From Prevotellaceae bacterium (GTDB lineage: Bacteria; Bacteroidota; Bacteroidia; Bacteroidales; UBA932): a DNA stretch of 14,409 nt. The position numbers and the translations under genes are program-made. Positions 7,381 to 14,121 of the stretch are shown piece by piece (position 1 is the first letter of the stretch; every line of letters starts with the position of its first letter). The notes below the pieces were generated by a model. It was given only the letters and a program-made list of their open reading frames with translations. It was not told the DNA's origin and did not search any database. The DNA lies in the NCBI GenBank assembly GCA_031289385.1, contig JAITPP010000136.1, positions 1-14,409 of the forward strand, read 5' to 3'.

Positions 7381-7561
7381 TTTTGCTTTTTTTGATTGGA
7401 TTATGATAATCGTAATTACGCTTGTGATTATTGTTTTAATGTTTGCAAATGATGGTTCTTTTATCCGCAAAATAGCATTATTAATTCTGAGTGCTTTTTT
7501 TATATATATGTTCATCCTAAACAACATGAGAGAAAAAAACAAAGACAAACCAAATAATTGA
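7364..7561 (+). CDS. Small two-helix membrane protein
   Basis: I do not recognise this 65-residue protein. It has two hydrophobic segments, about residues 13-28 (WIMIIVITLVIIVLMF) and 37-53 (IALLILSAFFIYMFIL), joined by a short loop ANDGSFIRK, with a charged tail REKNKDKPNN. The ATG lies inside the last codons of folA (17-bp overlap, +1 frame), which suggests coupled translation. Codons and amino acids look like a real membrane protein rather than a chance frame: hydrophobic residues cluster into two helix-length blocks and the charged residues sit outside them. A role in folate metabolism is not implied by anything except position. Confidence 0.6.
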   Translation: MKKLCDFAFFDWIMIIVITLVIIVLMFANDGSFIRKIALLILSAFFIYMFILNNMREKNKDKPNN

Positions 7562-7680
7562 TAAATGCAATTTATTACTTATTGCGTATTTGCAGGATAT
7601 TTGGTAAAATTATGTTTTTTGATTTCATCTTAATGGACAAAAATTAGGCTAAAATCTATATAAATTATTATTTTTCTACC

Positions 7681-7713
7681 AAGCAAAACATTCAAATGGA
7701 ATGTTGCTTTTTG
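7681..7713 (+). terminator. Probable intrinsic terminator of the thyA-folA operon
   Basis: AAGCAAAACATTC (7681-7693) can pair with GAATGTTGCTT (7699-7709), giving an 11-bp stem with a two-base AA bulge and a 5-base loop, followed by a short T run. It lies about 120 bp after the last gene of the operon. The stem is AT-rich and therefore weak. Confidence 0.4.
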
Positions 7714-7862
7714 AATTTTAAATTGAACACTATTTTGACCTCATTTCCCCAAAACTCACAAATTAAAATCATATTTTTATACTTGTGTTTAATAATATTG
7801 AGCAAAAAACAAATTCTTAAATCAACAGATTATATATAATTTTAACACTTCTTTGAAAAATC

Positions 7863-7894
7863 TTTGTCTCATAATTTACATTATGTTAAGTTTT
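7863..7894 (+). repeat. Left inverted-repeat arm, susC cassette A
   Basis: Contains the 20-base core CATAATTTACATTATGTTAA (7870-7889), which recurs exactly on the opposite strand at 7995-8014. Flanking bases also pair (TTTGTCT here against TTTGTCC in the other arm). The 14-base centre ATAATTTACATTAT is itself nearly palindromic (12 of 14). Confidence 0.9.
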
Positions 7895-7953
7895 AAACAC
7901 AACAATATCAGCGATATGACTGTTTTAGGGTGTTAAAAAAAGCGTTGTTGAAA

Positions 7954-7985
7954 TTTGTAAGGTATTGAAAATTAAGTTACATTTG
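7954..7985 (+). promoter_or_regulatory. Promoter of the susC-susD operon
   Basis: TTTG (7954-7957), a 20-bp spacer and TACATTTG (7978-7985) make a full Bacteroidota promoter directed at susC. The same two elements with the same spacing stand before the second SusC-like gene. Transcription would start near 7992, leaving a leader of roughly 85 nt that carries the right arms. The promoter lies wholly between the inverted arms. Confidence 0.75.
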
Positions 7986-7990
7986 CAGCC

Positions 7991-8022
7991 AAAATTAACA
8001 TAATGTAAATTATGGGACAAAA
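7991..8022 (-). repeat. Right inverted-repeat arm, susC cassette A
   Basis: Reverse complement of the left arm: TTAACATAATGTAAATTATG (7995-8014) pairs perfectly with 7870-7889, and the outer GGGACAAAA continues the match with one mismatch. It starts at about the predicted transcription start. Confidence 0.9.
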
Positions 8023-8050
8023 TAACATAATGTAAATTAATAGGACAAAA
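8023..8050 (-). repeat. Third, tandem copy of the arm
   Basis: Repeats the right arm directly: TAACATAATGTAAATTA (8023-8039) equals 7996-8012, with GGACAAAA following in both. The unit is 27-28 bp. The cassette before the second SusC gene lacks this copy, so it is probably a local tandem duplication. Confidence 0.85.
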
Positions 8051-8075
8051 TTAACTAATTTAAATGTAAAACAAA

Positions 8076-11000
8076 ATGATTATGAAGAAATTTTTAATGT
8101 TTTCCATTGTCTGTTTACTGGTTGGGGTTTCGGCATTTGCTCAAACTAAAACCGTAACAGGTAAAATCATCGGTAGCGATGATAATCTCGGAATTCCCGC
8201 GTCAGTAGTGATTAAGGGAACGACTAAAGGCGTTTCAGCCGACATTGATGGTAATTATTCTATTGCAGTTGACCAAGGGCAAACTTTGGTTTTTGGTGCA
8301 ATAGGTTATACCGCTCAAGAAATCGTAGTTGGAACTGCTAACGTAATTAATGTTACACTGCAAATTGAGGCAACTCAACTTACCGAAGCAGTTGTAACGG
8401 CGCTCGGTATAAAGAAAGAGAAAAAAGCTCTTGGTTATGCCGTGCAGGATATTAATGCAGAAGAACTTTTGAAGAACAAAACGGCAAATCCGTTAAATTC
8501 ACTTGCAGGTAAAGTTGCAGGCGTGAATATCACTCAAAGTTCGGGCGCAGCAGGATCAGGCGCGCAAATTATATTGCGTGGAGGTACATCGTTGGATGAG
8601 TCTCGCGATAATCAACCTATATTTGTAGTGGATGGCGTTGTTTACGACAATTCAACTTCTGCTGTAGGTAATACCGCTTTTGATGGAATGTCGGGTGTTG
8701 CAACAACTTTCAGCAACCGCGTTATGGACATTAACCCCGAAGACATAGAAAACATGTCGGTACTTAAAGGCGCTGCCGCTTCGGCATTGTACGGTTCTCG
8801 CGCTGCCAACGGCGTTATAATGATTACTACAAAGAAAGGCACAGAAGGAAGCGTGTCGGTAGATTTCAGCAGTAAATTTACCGCTGCATGGGCAAATCGT
8901 TTGCCTGATAGACAAACCACCTTTGGACGCGGTTCTTATCAAGCGAGCGGAGCATTAAATCCTACTGATTATATAGTTTACTCTTCGTGGGGAGATAAAC
9001 TTAGTAGTGGCGCTAAAAGATACGATAATGCTGAAAACTTTTTTCAAACATCTACCATATTTGATAATACGGTAAGTGTTTCGGGCGGTAGCAAAACAGG
9101 TTCATTCTATTTTTCGGCTTCCAATTTCGACCAAAAAGGCATTGTTCCCAATACAGGTTATGATAAGAAAACCTTCCGTTTCAACGGAGAACAAAAATAC
9201 GGCAAACTGACTCTTAGTGTGGGTGCTGCTTATTCGCAGGCTAATACGGACAAAACATTAACAAGTGACGGACTTTGGGGTTCGGGCGGTACGGGAACTA
9301 TGAATCAGGTATATCGCTGGGCAATAAACGAAGACCTGACCAAATATTTGAACGCTGATGGCACAAAATATATTTTTGAACAATATTTGGATGCAAATGG
9401 CGAGCGAGATATGAATAAATATCCATTAGGCTCGTTTGTAGAAAATCCGTACTGGATTATCAACAAAAATAAGATGACAGACCAAACCAACCGTTTTACG
9501 GGTAATGCGGCTGCCGATTTCAAAGTTTTTGACTGGTGGAATCTTACCTATCGCGTCGGCATAGACAGATATACTACGGGAAATAAAAATATTGTTGCTC
9601 CCGGAGCAGAAATAAAATCTGACTATCAAGATGGTATGTTGAGTGAAAACCAAATGGATTATCAATATTATTCATACAACTTAATGAGCAATATGGACAA
9701 AACATTCGGCGATTTCAGCGTAGGATTACTTTTGGGATTGAGCGAAGAAGAATCTAAAACAGAACGAAATTACCGCATGGCAATCCATCCCAGTGTGGAA
9801 GATTTTCCAAGTTTTGGCATAAGTACCGATGAAAACAAAAAATTTTCTCAATCACATTCAATAACACGTATGCGCAGTGTGTATGGAGAATTTCGCGCCG
9901 CTTACAAAAATATTGCTTATTTGACAGTTACCGGACGTACTGACGAAAATTCTACTCTGTATTCTCCCATTACAGGCAAAGACAATGCTTCATATTTCTA
10001 TCCTTCGGTAGCAGGTAGCGTTATATTCTCAGAATTGTTGCCCGACAATGTGAAAGACATTATTTCTTTTGGCAAGGTTAGAGCCTCGTGGGCAAAAGTA
10101 GGTAAAGGAACAAGCCCGTATGCAACAAGTACGACATTATGGGATTTTCAGACTTTTATCGGAGGTTTAACAGGAACATCCAACTATTGGTTTCGTGGTA
10201 ATCCTTACTTAGAACCTGAAATGACTACATCTATCGAACTTGGATTGGAAATGCGTTTCCTTAAGGGTCGTATAGGTTTTGATTATACTTATTATTCAAA
10301 TGTTTCAAACAACCAGATTCTTAATCCGCGTACATCTCAGGCAACCGGTTATATTTTCAATTATTCAAATATTGGAGAAGTTTTCAACAAAGGTATGGAA
10401 CTTTCTATAACAGGACAGCCAATAAAAACTAAAGATTTGATATGGAATATGACTCTGAATATTGCAGGTAATAGAGGTAAAGTAGGCGAAATCCACAAAA
10501 GTCTCCCAATTTTATATGTAACCAGCGTACAAGTAGGAAATGCTAAAGCGGCATCATACGAAAACGGAGCCTTTATGGGTATTTCAGGCTCAAAATGGAG
10601 TCGTACGGAAGATGGTAGAGTTATCTTATCGGCAGATGGTATGCCAATATCCGACAATGTTACAACTTATTATCTGGGCAACCGTGAGCCTAAATTTACC
10701 GGCGGTTTCAACAACAGCATACAGTACAAAGGCTGGAATCTTTCATTCCTGCTTGATTTCCGCGTAGGCGGTTATGTTTACAACGGTACAGAATATTTGA
10801 TGACGGCAAATGGAGTGTCAACAAAAACTCAGAATAGAGATAATTTAACAATAACTGGAGTTATAAATACAGGAACTTCCGCTGACCCTGTGTATGAAGA
10901 CAAAACTTTCACTTTTAATGCAAATGAAAATTATACAATAAACGGCAACGCACAAAGCGGCAAGTATGTTATTCAACAATACTGGGCAAGTGAATATCTG

Positions 11001-11285
11001 AAAGAATCGGCTAACTTTATGACTAAAACAAATTGGCTACGCCTGCGTTCTATATCACTCTCATACAATTTGCCGAAAGAACTTTTGGCAAAAGTTAAAT
11101 TTATCAAAGGTTGCACAATCTCGGCTACAGGTACAAACCTGTTGCTTATCACCAATTATAAGGGATTAGACCCTGAAGCATCTGCAGCCGGTTCGGGTGT
11201 AGGCGGTTCAAGTTCGGTAGGCATTGAATATTGCAATGTGCCTGCTACAGCCGGTTTCTCGTTCGGTATTAATCTTAAATTTTAA
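8076..11285 (+). CDS. SusC/RagA-family TonB-linked outer-membrane transporter
   Basis: A TonB-dependent outer-membrane beta-barrel that imports a large nutrient, usually a glycan or peptide, with its SusD-like lid. The 1069 residues have typical length. Domains in order: signal peptide to about residue 23 (KKFLMFSIVCLLVGVSAFAQ), a CarboxypepD_reg-like Ig domain at 25-98 ending in strand INVTLQ, the family linker EAVVTALGIKKEKKALGYAV (105-124), the plug through NPEDIENMSVLKGAAASALYG and GVIMITTKKG (to 255), then the barrel with the late SusC signature SNIGEVFNKGMELSI and a terminal aromatic FGINLKF. ATG 8076 or ATG 8082 may be used; both give a signal peptide. susD begins 28 bp downstream. Expression should depend on the inverted-repeat-flanked promoter upstream. 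The substrate cannot be inferred because no glycosidase or peptidase lies nearby. Confidence 0.95.
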   Translation: MIMKKFLMFSIVCLLVGVSAFAQTKTVTGKIIGSDDNLGIPASVVIKGTTKGVSADIDGNYSIAVDQGQTLVFGAIGYTAQEIVVGTANVINVTLQIEATQLTEAVVTALGIKKEKKALGYAVQDINAEELLKNKTANPLNSLAGKVAGVNITQSSGAAGSGAQIILRGGTSLDESRDNQPIFVVDGVVYDNSTSAVGNTAFDGMSGVATTFSNRVMDINPEDIENMSVLKGAAASALYGSRAANGVIMITTKKGTEGSVSVDFSSKFTAAWANRLPDRQTTFGRGSYQASGALNPTDYIVYSSWGDKLSSGAKRYDNAENFFQTSTIFDNTVSVSGGSKTGSFYFSASNFDQKGIVPNTGYDKKTFRFNGEQKYGKLTLSVGAAYSQANTDKTLTSDGLWGSGGTGTMNQVYRWAINEDLTKYLNADGTKYIFEQYLDANGERDMNKYPLGSFVENPYWIINKNKMTDQTNRFTGNAAADFKVFDWWNLTYRVGIDRYTTGNKNIVAPGAEIKSDYQDGMLSENQMDYQYYSYNLMSNMDKTFGDFSVGLLLGLSEEESKTERNYRMAIHPSVEDFPSFGISTDENKKFSQSHSITRMRSVYGEFRAAYKNIAYLTVTGRTDENSTLYSPITGKDNASYFYPSVAGSVIFSELLPDNVKDIISFGKVRASWAKVGKGTSPYATSTTLWDFQTFIGGLTGTSNYWFRGNPYLEPEMTTSIELGLEMRFLKGRIGFDYTYYSNVSNNQILNPRTSQATGYIFNYSNIGEVFNKGMELSITGQPIKTKDLIWNMTLNIAGNRGKVGEIHKSLPILYVTSVQVGNAKAASYENGAFMGISGSKWSRTEDGRVILSADGMPISDNVTTYYLGNREPKFTGGFNNSIQYKGWNLSFLLDFRVGGYVYNGTEYLMTANGVSTKTQNRDNLTITGVINTGTSADPVYEDKTFTFNANENYTINGNAQSGKYVIQQYWASEYLKESANFMTKTNWLRLRSISLSYNLPKELLAKVKFIKGCTISATGTNLLLITNYKGLDPEASAAGSGVGGSSSVGIEYCNVPATAGFSFGINLKF

Positions 11286-11302
11286 ATAACAAACATTAAA
11301 AT

Positions 11303-11308
11303 AAGGAG
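11303..11308 (+). promoter_or_regulatory. Shine-Dalgarno sequence of susD
   Basis: AAGGAG lies 5 bp before the susD ATG, a near-ideal position. It stands out because the other starts in this window lack one, as is usual in Bacteroidota. It may boost translation of the second cistron. Confidence 0.6.
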
Positions 11309-11313
11309 TTATT

Positions 11314-13059
11314 ATGAAAAAAATAAATAAATTAGGAATATCATTATTGATGACATTGATGTTCGCATCTTGTATGAATTTAGATATCAATACCGACCCG
11401 GATAGCCTTTCCTCTTCGTCGGGGAATATTGCTACCCGTTTATCCGGTATGCAATTTTGGATGGGACATACTCATCAAACAACAGGTTTTTTTGCAGCCT
11501 TGCTAAATCAGCAAATCACTTTGTCAAATCGTGGTGCTGACAGATACGGTTCTTTGGCAGAATGGACTGCTGCAAACAATACTGCAAGCACCTATCCCTA
11601 TCAGGCATTTCTTGTAGGCGTCGGCGGCACGTGTGCCGATTTATATGCAATGGCAGAAAAGCAGGGAGCCTATCATTACATGGGAATAGTAAAAGCGTTC
11701 CGCGCTATGGGCTTTATGGTTATGGGCGATGTGTATGGCGAAATGCCTTATACTGATGCATTAGGAGTAAATATCAGTCCACCCTATGACGATGGAAAAA
11801 CTATTTTCAACGGCGCATTAGCCGAAATAGACGAAGCCATAGAATTTTTTAAGAAAACACAGGAATCAGGAGCCAAAACATTGAAAGATGGCGATGCTTG
11901 GAATGGCGGCGATGTGGACAAATGGATTAAAATGTGCTACGGACTTAAAGCCCGCTGGCTCAACAATCTGTCGAAAAAAACAGACCTTTATGACCCAACT
12001 GCAATTTTGGAAGCGCTCAACAATGCACCGAAAAGCAATGCCGACAATACAATCATTAATCACGAAAACGCAACCAGTTCAGTTGACGACAATATGTGGG
12101 GCGATGATATCAGGTCAAATTACATATATATTTGGGCGATGAACTGGAGTCGTACGTATTATGTTACCAAATGGTATGCCGATTTGCTTACCGATTTCGA
12201 CGGAAAAGGAATTGTTGACCCTCGCGCCGACAAGTTAGTTCCATCGGCACAAATAAAAGGTGGTACAGAGTGGTTCCGCACACCCGGAGTAGATATGCAA
12301 TCCGACATTCGTCTAACTCCGATAGGCAGCACGGTATCAAATTGGAGAAGTCCCGCTCAATATGATGCAACGACAAAAAAATGGACAGTTACCGCAACAA
12401 CCGATTCTACTGTTATATCATTGCAAACAAAAGGCGTTCATAGCCCAAGTTATAGAGATGTAGCCGAAGATGGCACTATTCTCAATTCGGGAACTTTCTA
12501 CGCCCGCTCGGATGCGCCTACACATTTATTATGCTATCCCGAAATGTGTTTCATTAAAGCAGAAGTATTGTTCAGACAAGGACAAACAAGCCCTGCCTTT
12601 GATGCATACAAAGAAGGTATAAAGGCTCATATCGACTTGCTGAATGAAAAATTGACAGCAGGAGATGCTAATGTTGCAAAAGCAACAATAACTGCCGCAG
12701 AAAGAGATTCTTATCTCAACTCTGCTGCTGTTGGTACGGCTGCCAATTTAACTTTGGGTAAAATAATGATGCAAAAATTCATTGCCTTATCATTCTCAAA
12801 TCAAAACTGGAACGATATGCGCAGAATGGATTACAGCCCCACTATTTATCGCGGCTGGGCAGAACCTTATGAACGCACGAGCGACAACAACGATAAAAAA
12901 TGGATTCCTGCAGGAAAACAATATCGTCGCTTAGGTTATGTTTCGCACGAATATAATTATAACAACGCACATCTTGTAGCATCGCATCCTCGTGCATTGG
13001 AAGATGATATTCGTTCATTCCCTGTTTGGTGGGATTATCCGACAGATGATTATAAATAG
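11314..13059 (+). CDS. SusD/RagB-family outer-membrane lipoprotein
   Basis: Surface lipoprotein that caps the SusC-like transporter and binds its nutrient. Its 581 residues begin with a lipoprotein signal ending FAS-C, so C20 should carry the lipid; D24 follows, but a strong surface-export motif is not clear. The helical SusD core is recognised from YHYMGIVKAFRAMGFMVM then GDVYGEMPYTDAL (about 120-150), from LCYPEMCFIKAEVLFRQG (a TPR-like helix pair) and from IMMQKFIALSFSNQNWNDMRRM. The C-terminus has VSHEYNYN and RSFPVWWDYPTDDYK. The motifs resemble the SusD-like_2 branch of nutrient-binding lipoproteins more than starch-type SusD. It is the second gene of the operon and is followed by a strong terminator. 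The ligand is unknown. Confidence 0.93.
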   Translation: MKKINKLGISLLMTLMFASCMNLDINTDPDSLSSSSGNIATRLSGMQFWMGHTHQTTGFFAALLNQQITLSNRGADRYGSLAEWTAANNTASTYPYQAFLVGVGGTCADLYAMAEKQGAYHYMGIVKAFRAMGFMVMGDVYGEMPYTDALGVNISPPYDDGKTIFNGALAEIDEAIEFFKKTQESGAKTLKDGDAWNGGDVDKWIKMCYGLKARWLNNLSKKTDLYDPTAILEALNNAPKSNADNTIINHENATSSVDDNMWGDDIRSNYIYIWAMNWSRTYYVTKWYADLLTDFDGKGIVDPRADKLVPSAQIKGGTEWFRTPGVDMQSDIRLTPIGSTVSNWRSPAQYDATTKKWTVTATTDSTVISLQTKGVHSPSYRDVAEDGTILNSGTFYARSDAPTHLLCYPEMCFIKAEVLFRQGQTSPAFDAYKEGIKAHIDLLNEKLTAGDANVAKATITAAERDSYLNSAAVGTAANLTLGKIMMQKFIALSFSNQNWNDMRRMDYSPTIYRGWAEPYERTSDNNDKKWIPAGKQYRRLGYVSHEYNYNNAHLVASHPRALEDDIRSFPVWWDYPTDDYK

Positions 13060-13068
13060 CAAAAACTA

Positions 13069-13152
13069 ATGGCATCCGACAAGCCGGCAACATTTTGGCT
13101 GGTAGGTTGCTCAACAGATAAAGAGAATATTATGGTTACATTAAATAAGTAA
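13069..13152 (+). CDS. Possible 27-residue peptide or gene remnant
   Basis: A frame of 28 codons starts 9 bp after the susD stop and ends before the operon terminator, so it would be on the same message. The peptide contains FWLVGCSTDKENIMV. The DNA is richer in G and C than the surrounding intergenic sequence, which hints at present or former coding. There is no Shine-Dalgarno and I recognise no family. It may equally be chance. Confidence 0.2.
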   Translation: MASDKPATFWLVGCSTDKENIMVTLNK

Positions 13153-13177
13153 TTTACGATAGTTTAGTTTATCCACG

Positions 13178-13216
13178 ATAAAGGGAAACCACCCAAAGGT
13201 TTCCCTTTATTTATTT
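13178..13216 (+). terminator. Intrinsic terminator of the susC-susD operon
   Basis: ATAAAGGGAAACC (13178-13190) pairs perfectly with GGTTTCCCTTTAT (13198-13210) around a 7-base loop ACCCAAA, and is followed by a T-rich tract. It is the strongest terminator in the window and separates the first sus operon from the second. Confidence 0.85.
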
Positions 13217-13333
13217 ACACTATATATCTATACTTTACGCGGCATGGTTTTGCCTAAAAGCGCTATCCCGTTTTTATTTTTACTGCGCTATGAAAACCAC
13301 AATAAAAGCAAAATTTTACCCATAAACTTAAGT

Positions 13334-13572
13334 AACAAAAAATAAATAAACTATAAAAGATTGTTTTCAAAAAAGCAAGCCGTTAGGTTTGCATCGCTCG
13401 GTAGAAAAAAGAACCATCCTTCGTATTGCAAGCCGTAGATTTGCAACCCTCTGCTTTTGGTTGCAGTCCTAACGGACTTCAATGTTGGCGTGGCGTTTAT
13501 TGTTTCTACCGAGCGATAATCCCTAACGGGATTTTTTTTGCCATCTTTTATAAATTGTTTATTTTTCATCAC
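13334..13572. repeat. Nested inverted-repeat element 1 (MITE-like)
   Basis: Three levels of symmetry. Outer: a left end AAAAAATAAATAAACTATAA and onward to AAGATTG is mirrored by the right end (imperfect, about 25 bp, to 13572). Middle: CCGTTAGG plus ATCGCTCGGTAGAAA (13380-13408) pairs with TTTCTACCGAGCGAT plus CCTAACGG (13503-13529). Inner: TTTGCAACC (13440-13448) faces GGTTGCA (13459-13465). GCAAGCCGT-type sequence also repeats directly at 13376 and 13429. No protein is encoded. It shares both ends with the element at 13661. Confidence 0.6.
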
Positions 13573-13660
13573 TTAACGGATTTTCACAGATTTTTTTACC
13601 TTTATTTTTGTGAACGTCATTTTAGCATCAGATTTTCTTTTATTTTTTCCCTTATTAAAT

Positions 13661-13768
13661 AACAAAAAATAAATAACCTGTAAAAGATTGTTTTCTCGTA
13701 GAAACGGATAATTATCCGTCTCTACGAGATTTTTTGTCATATGTTATAATTTGTTTATCTTTCATTAC
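13661..13768. repeat. Inverted-repeat element 2, short relative of element 1
   Basis: Its left end AACAAAAAATAAATAA, then CTGTAAAAGATTGTTTTC, is nearly identical to the left end of element 1, and its right end (TTTTTTGTCAT to TTCATTAC) matches the right end of element 1. The interior is replaced by a single 36-bp palindrome. Two copies with common ends and different interiors suggest a small repeat family in this genome. Confidence 0.55.
13694..13735 (+). repeat. 36-bp near-perfect palindrome with a T tail
   Basis: TCTCGTAGAAACGGATAA (13694-13711) and TTATCCGTCTCTACGAGA (13712-13729) pair at 17 of 18 positions with no loop, and a run of T follows. As RNA it would form a very stable hairpin and could terminate transcription; as DNA it resembles GTAGAGACG-type intergenic palindromes I recall from other bacteria. 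No gene reads into it directly. Confidence 0.75.
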
Positions 13769-13770
13769 TA

Positions 13771-13854
13771 AATACAGAATACTAAATACAGAATACGGAA
13801 TACAGAATACAGAATACAGAATACTGATTACGGAATACAGAATACTGACTACCC
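13771..13854 (+). repeat. Heptamer tandem array (AATACAG)
   Basis: Eleven 7-bp units in register (AATACAG, AATACTA, AATACAG, AATACGG, then three AATACAG, AATACTG, ATTACGG, AATACAG, AATACTG) and a degenerate twelfth. It lies directly after inverted-repeat element 2 and about 55 bp before the conserved upstream box of the second susC. Confidence 0.85.
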
Positions 13855-13930
13855 GATTCATCATCATGTTTAAAAAAAATTAACTGAAAAATCACAAATT
13901 AACCGATTTTTAACACTTCTTACAATTTTT

Positions 13931-13958
13931 TTTGTCCTATAATTTACATTATGTTAAG
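13931..13958 (+). repeat. Left inverted-repeat arm, susC cassette B
   Basis: Contains ATAATTTACATTATGTTAA (13939-13957), preceded by TTTGTCCT. It is the reverse complement of 14062-14089 with three mismatches in 28 bases, and it equals the left arm of cassette A over the whole 19-base core. Confidence 0.9.
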
Positions 13959-14021
13959 TTTTAAATTGAAGAAAAACAGCATTTTAATATTTCTCTTTAA
14001 CATTATATAACGATTGTTAAA

Positions 14022-14053
14022 TTTGTAATGTATTGAAAAATAATTTACTTTTG
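14022..14053 (+). promoter_or_regulatory. Promoter of the second susC-like gene
   Basis: TTTG (14022-14025), a 20-bp spacer and TACTTTTG (14046-14053) reproduce the promoter of the first susC in sequence, spacing and position between the arms. Predicted start near 14060, leader about 60 nt. Confidence 0.75.
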
Positions 14054-14061
14054 TAACCAAA

Positions 14062-14089
14062 CTAAACATAATGTAAATTATGAGACAAA
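14062..14089 (-). repeat. Right inverted-repeat arm, susC cassette B
   Basis: AACATAATGTAAATTAT (14065-14081) followed by GAGACAAA is the inverted partner of 13931-13958. The centre-to-centre distance to the left arm is 129 bp, the same as in cassette A. Only one right arm is present here. Confidence 0.9.
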
Positions 14090-14121
14090 CAAAATTAATT
14101 TTATCGTAAAGCCAAAGAAGT

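Larger units (their letters stand above)
7562..8075. other. 514-bp regulatory region before the first susC
   Basis: No reading frame worth calling. It holds, in order: a probable terminator hairpin (7681-7713), an AT-rich stretch to 7839 in which I see nothing, the box TTTTAACACTTCTT (7840-7853), the left inverted arm, the susC promoter, the right arm with a tandem extra copy, and a leader of about 25 bp before the ATG. Confidence 0.8.
13060..14121. other. 1.06-kb gene-poor region between the two sus loci
   Basis: Contents in order: a 28-codon frame of doubtful status, the sus operon terminator, about 115 bp in which I see nothing (13217-13333), inverted-repeat element 1, about 90 bp of AT-rich DNA, inverted-repeat element 2, a heptamer array, and the promoter cassette of the second susC. 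Longer frames here (for example 13426-13662 on the plus strand) run through repeat DNA and look accidental. Confidence 0.8.

Noticed and set aside
7586..7800. AT-rich stretch between the thyA operon and the susC control region searched for a small gene or RNA
   Set aside because: All frames are very short and, apart from the hairpin at 7681-7713, no stable structure was seen.
7863..8022. Inverted arms considered as ends of an insertion sequence or MITE
   Set aside because: The enclosed DNA is a well-formed promoter at fixed distance from susC, conserved in register at a second susC; there is no transposase and no target duplication.
13426..13662. 78-codon frame downstream of the sus operon
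   Set aside because: It runs through the inner stem of inverted-repeat element 1 and into low-complexity DNA; the peptide follows the repeat, not a protein family.
13771..13854. Repeat array considered as a CRISPR
   Set aside because: The units are 7 bp and contiguous with no spacers, and no cas gene is present.
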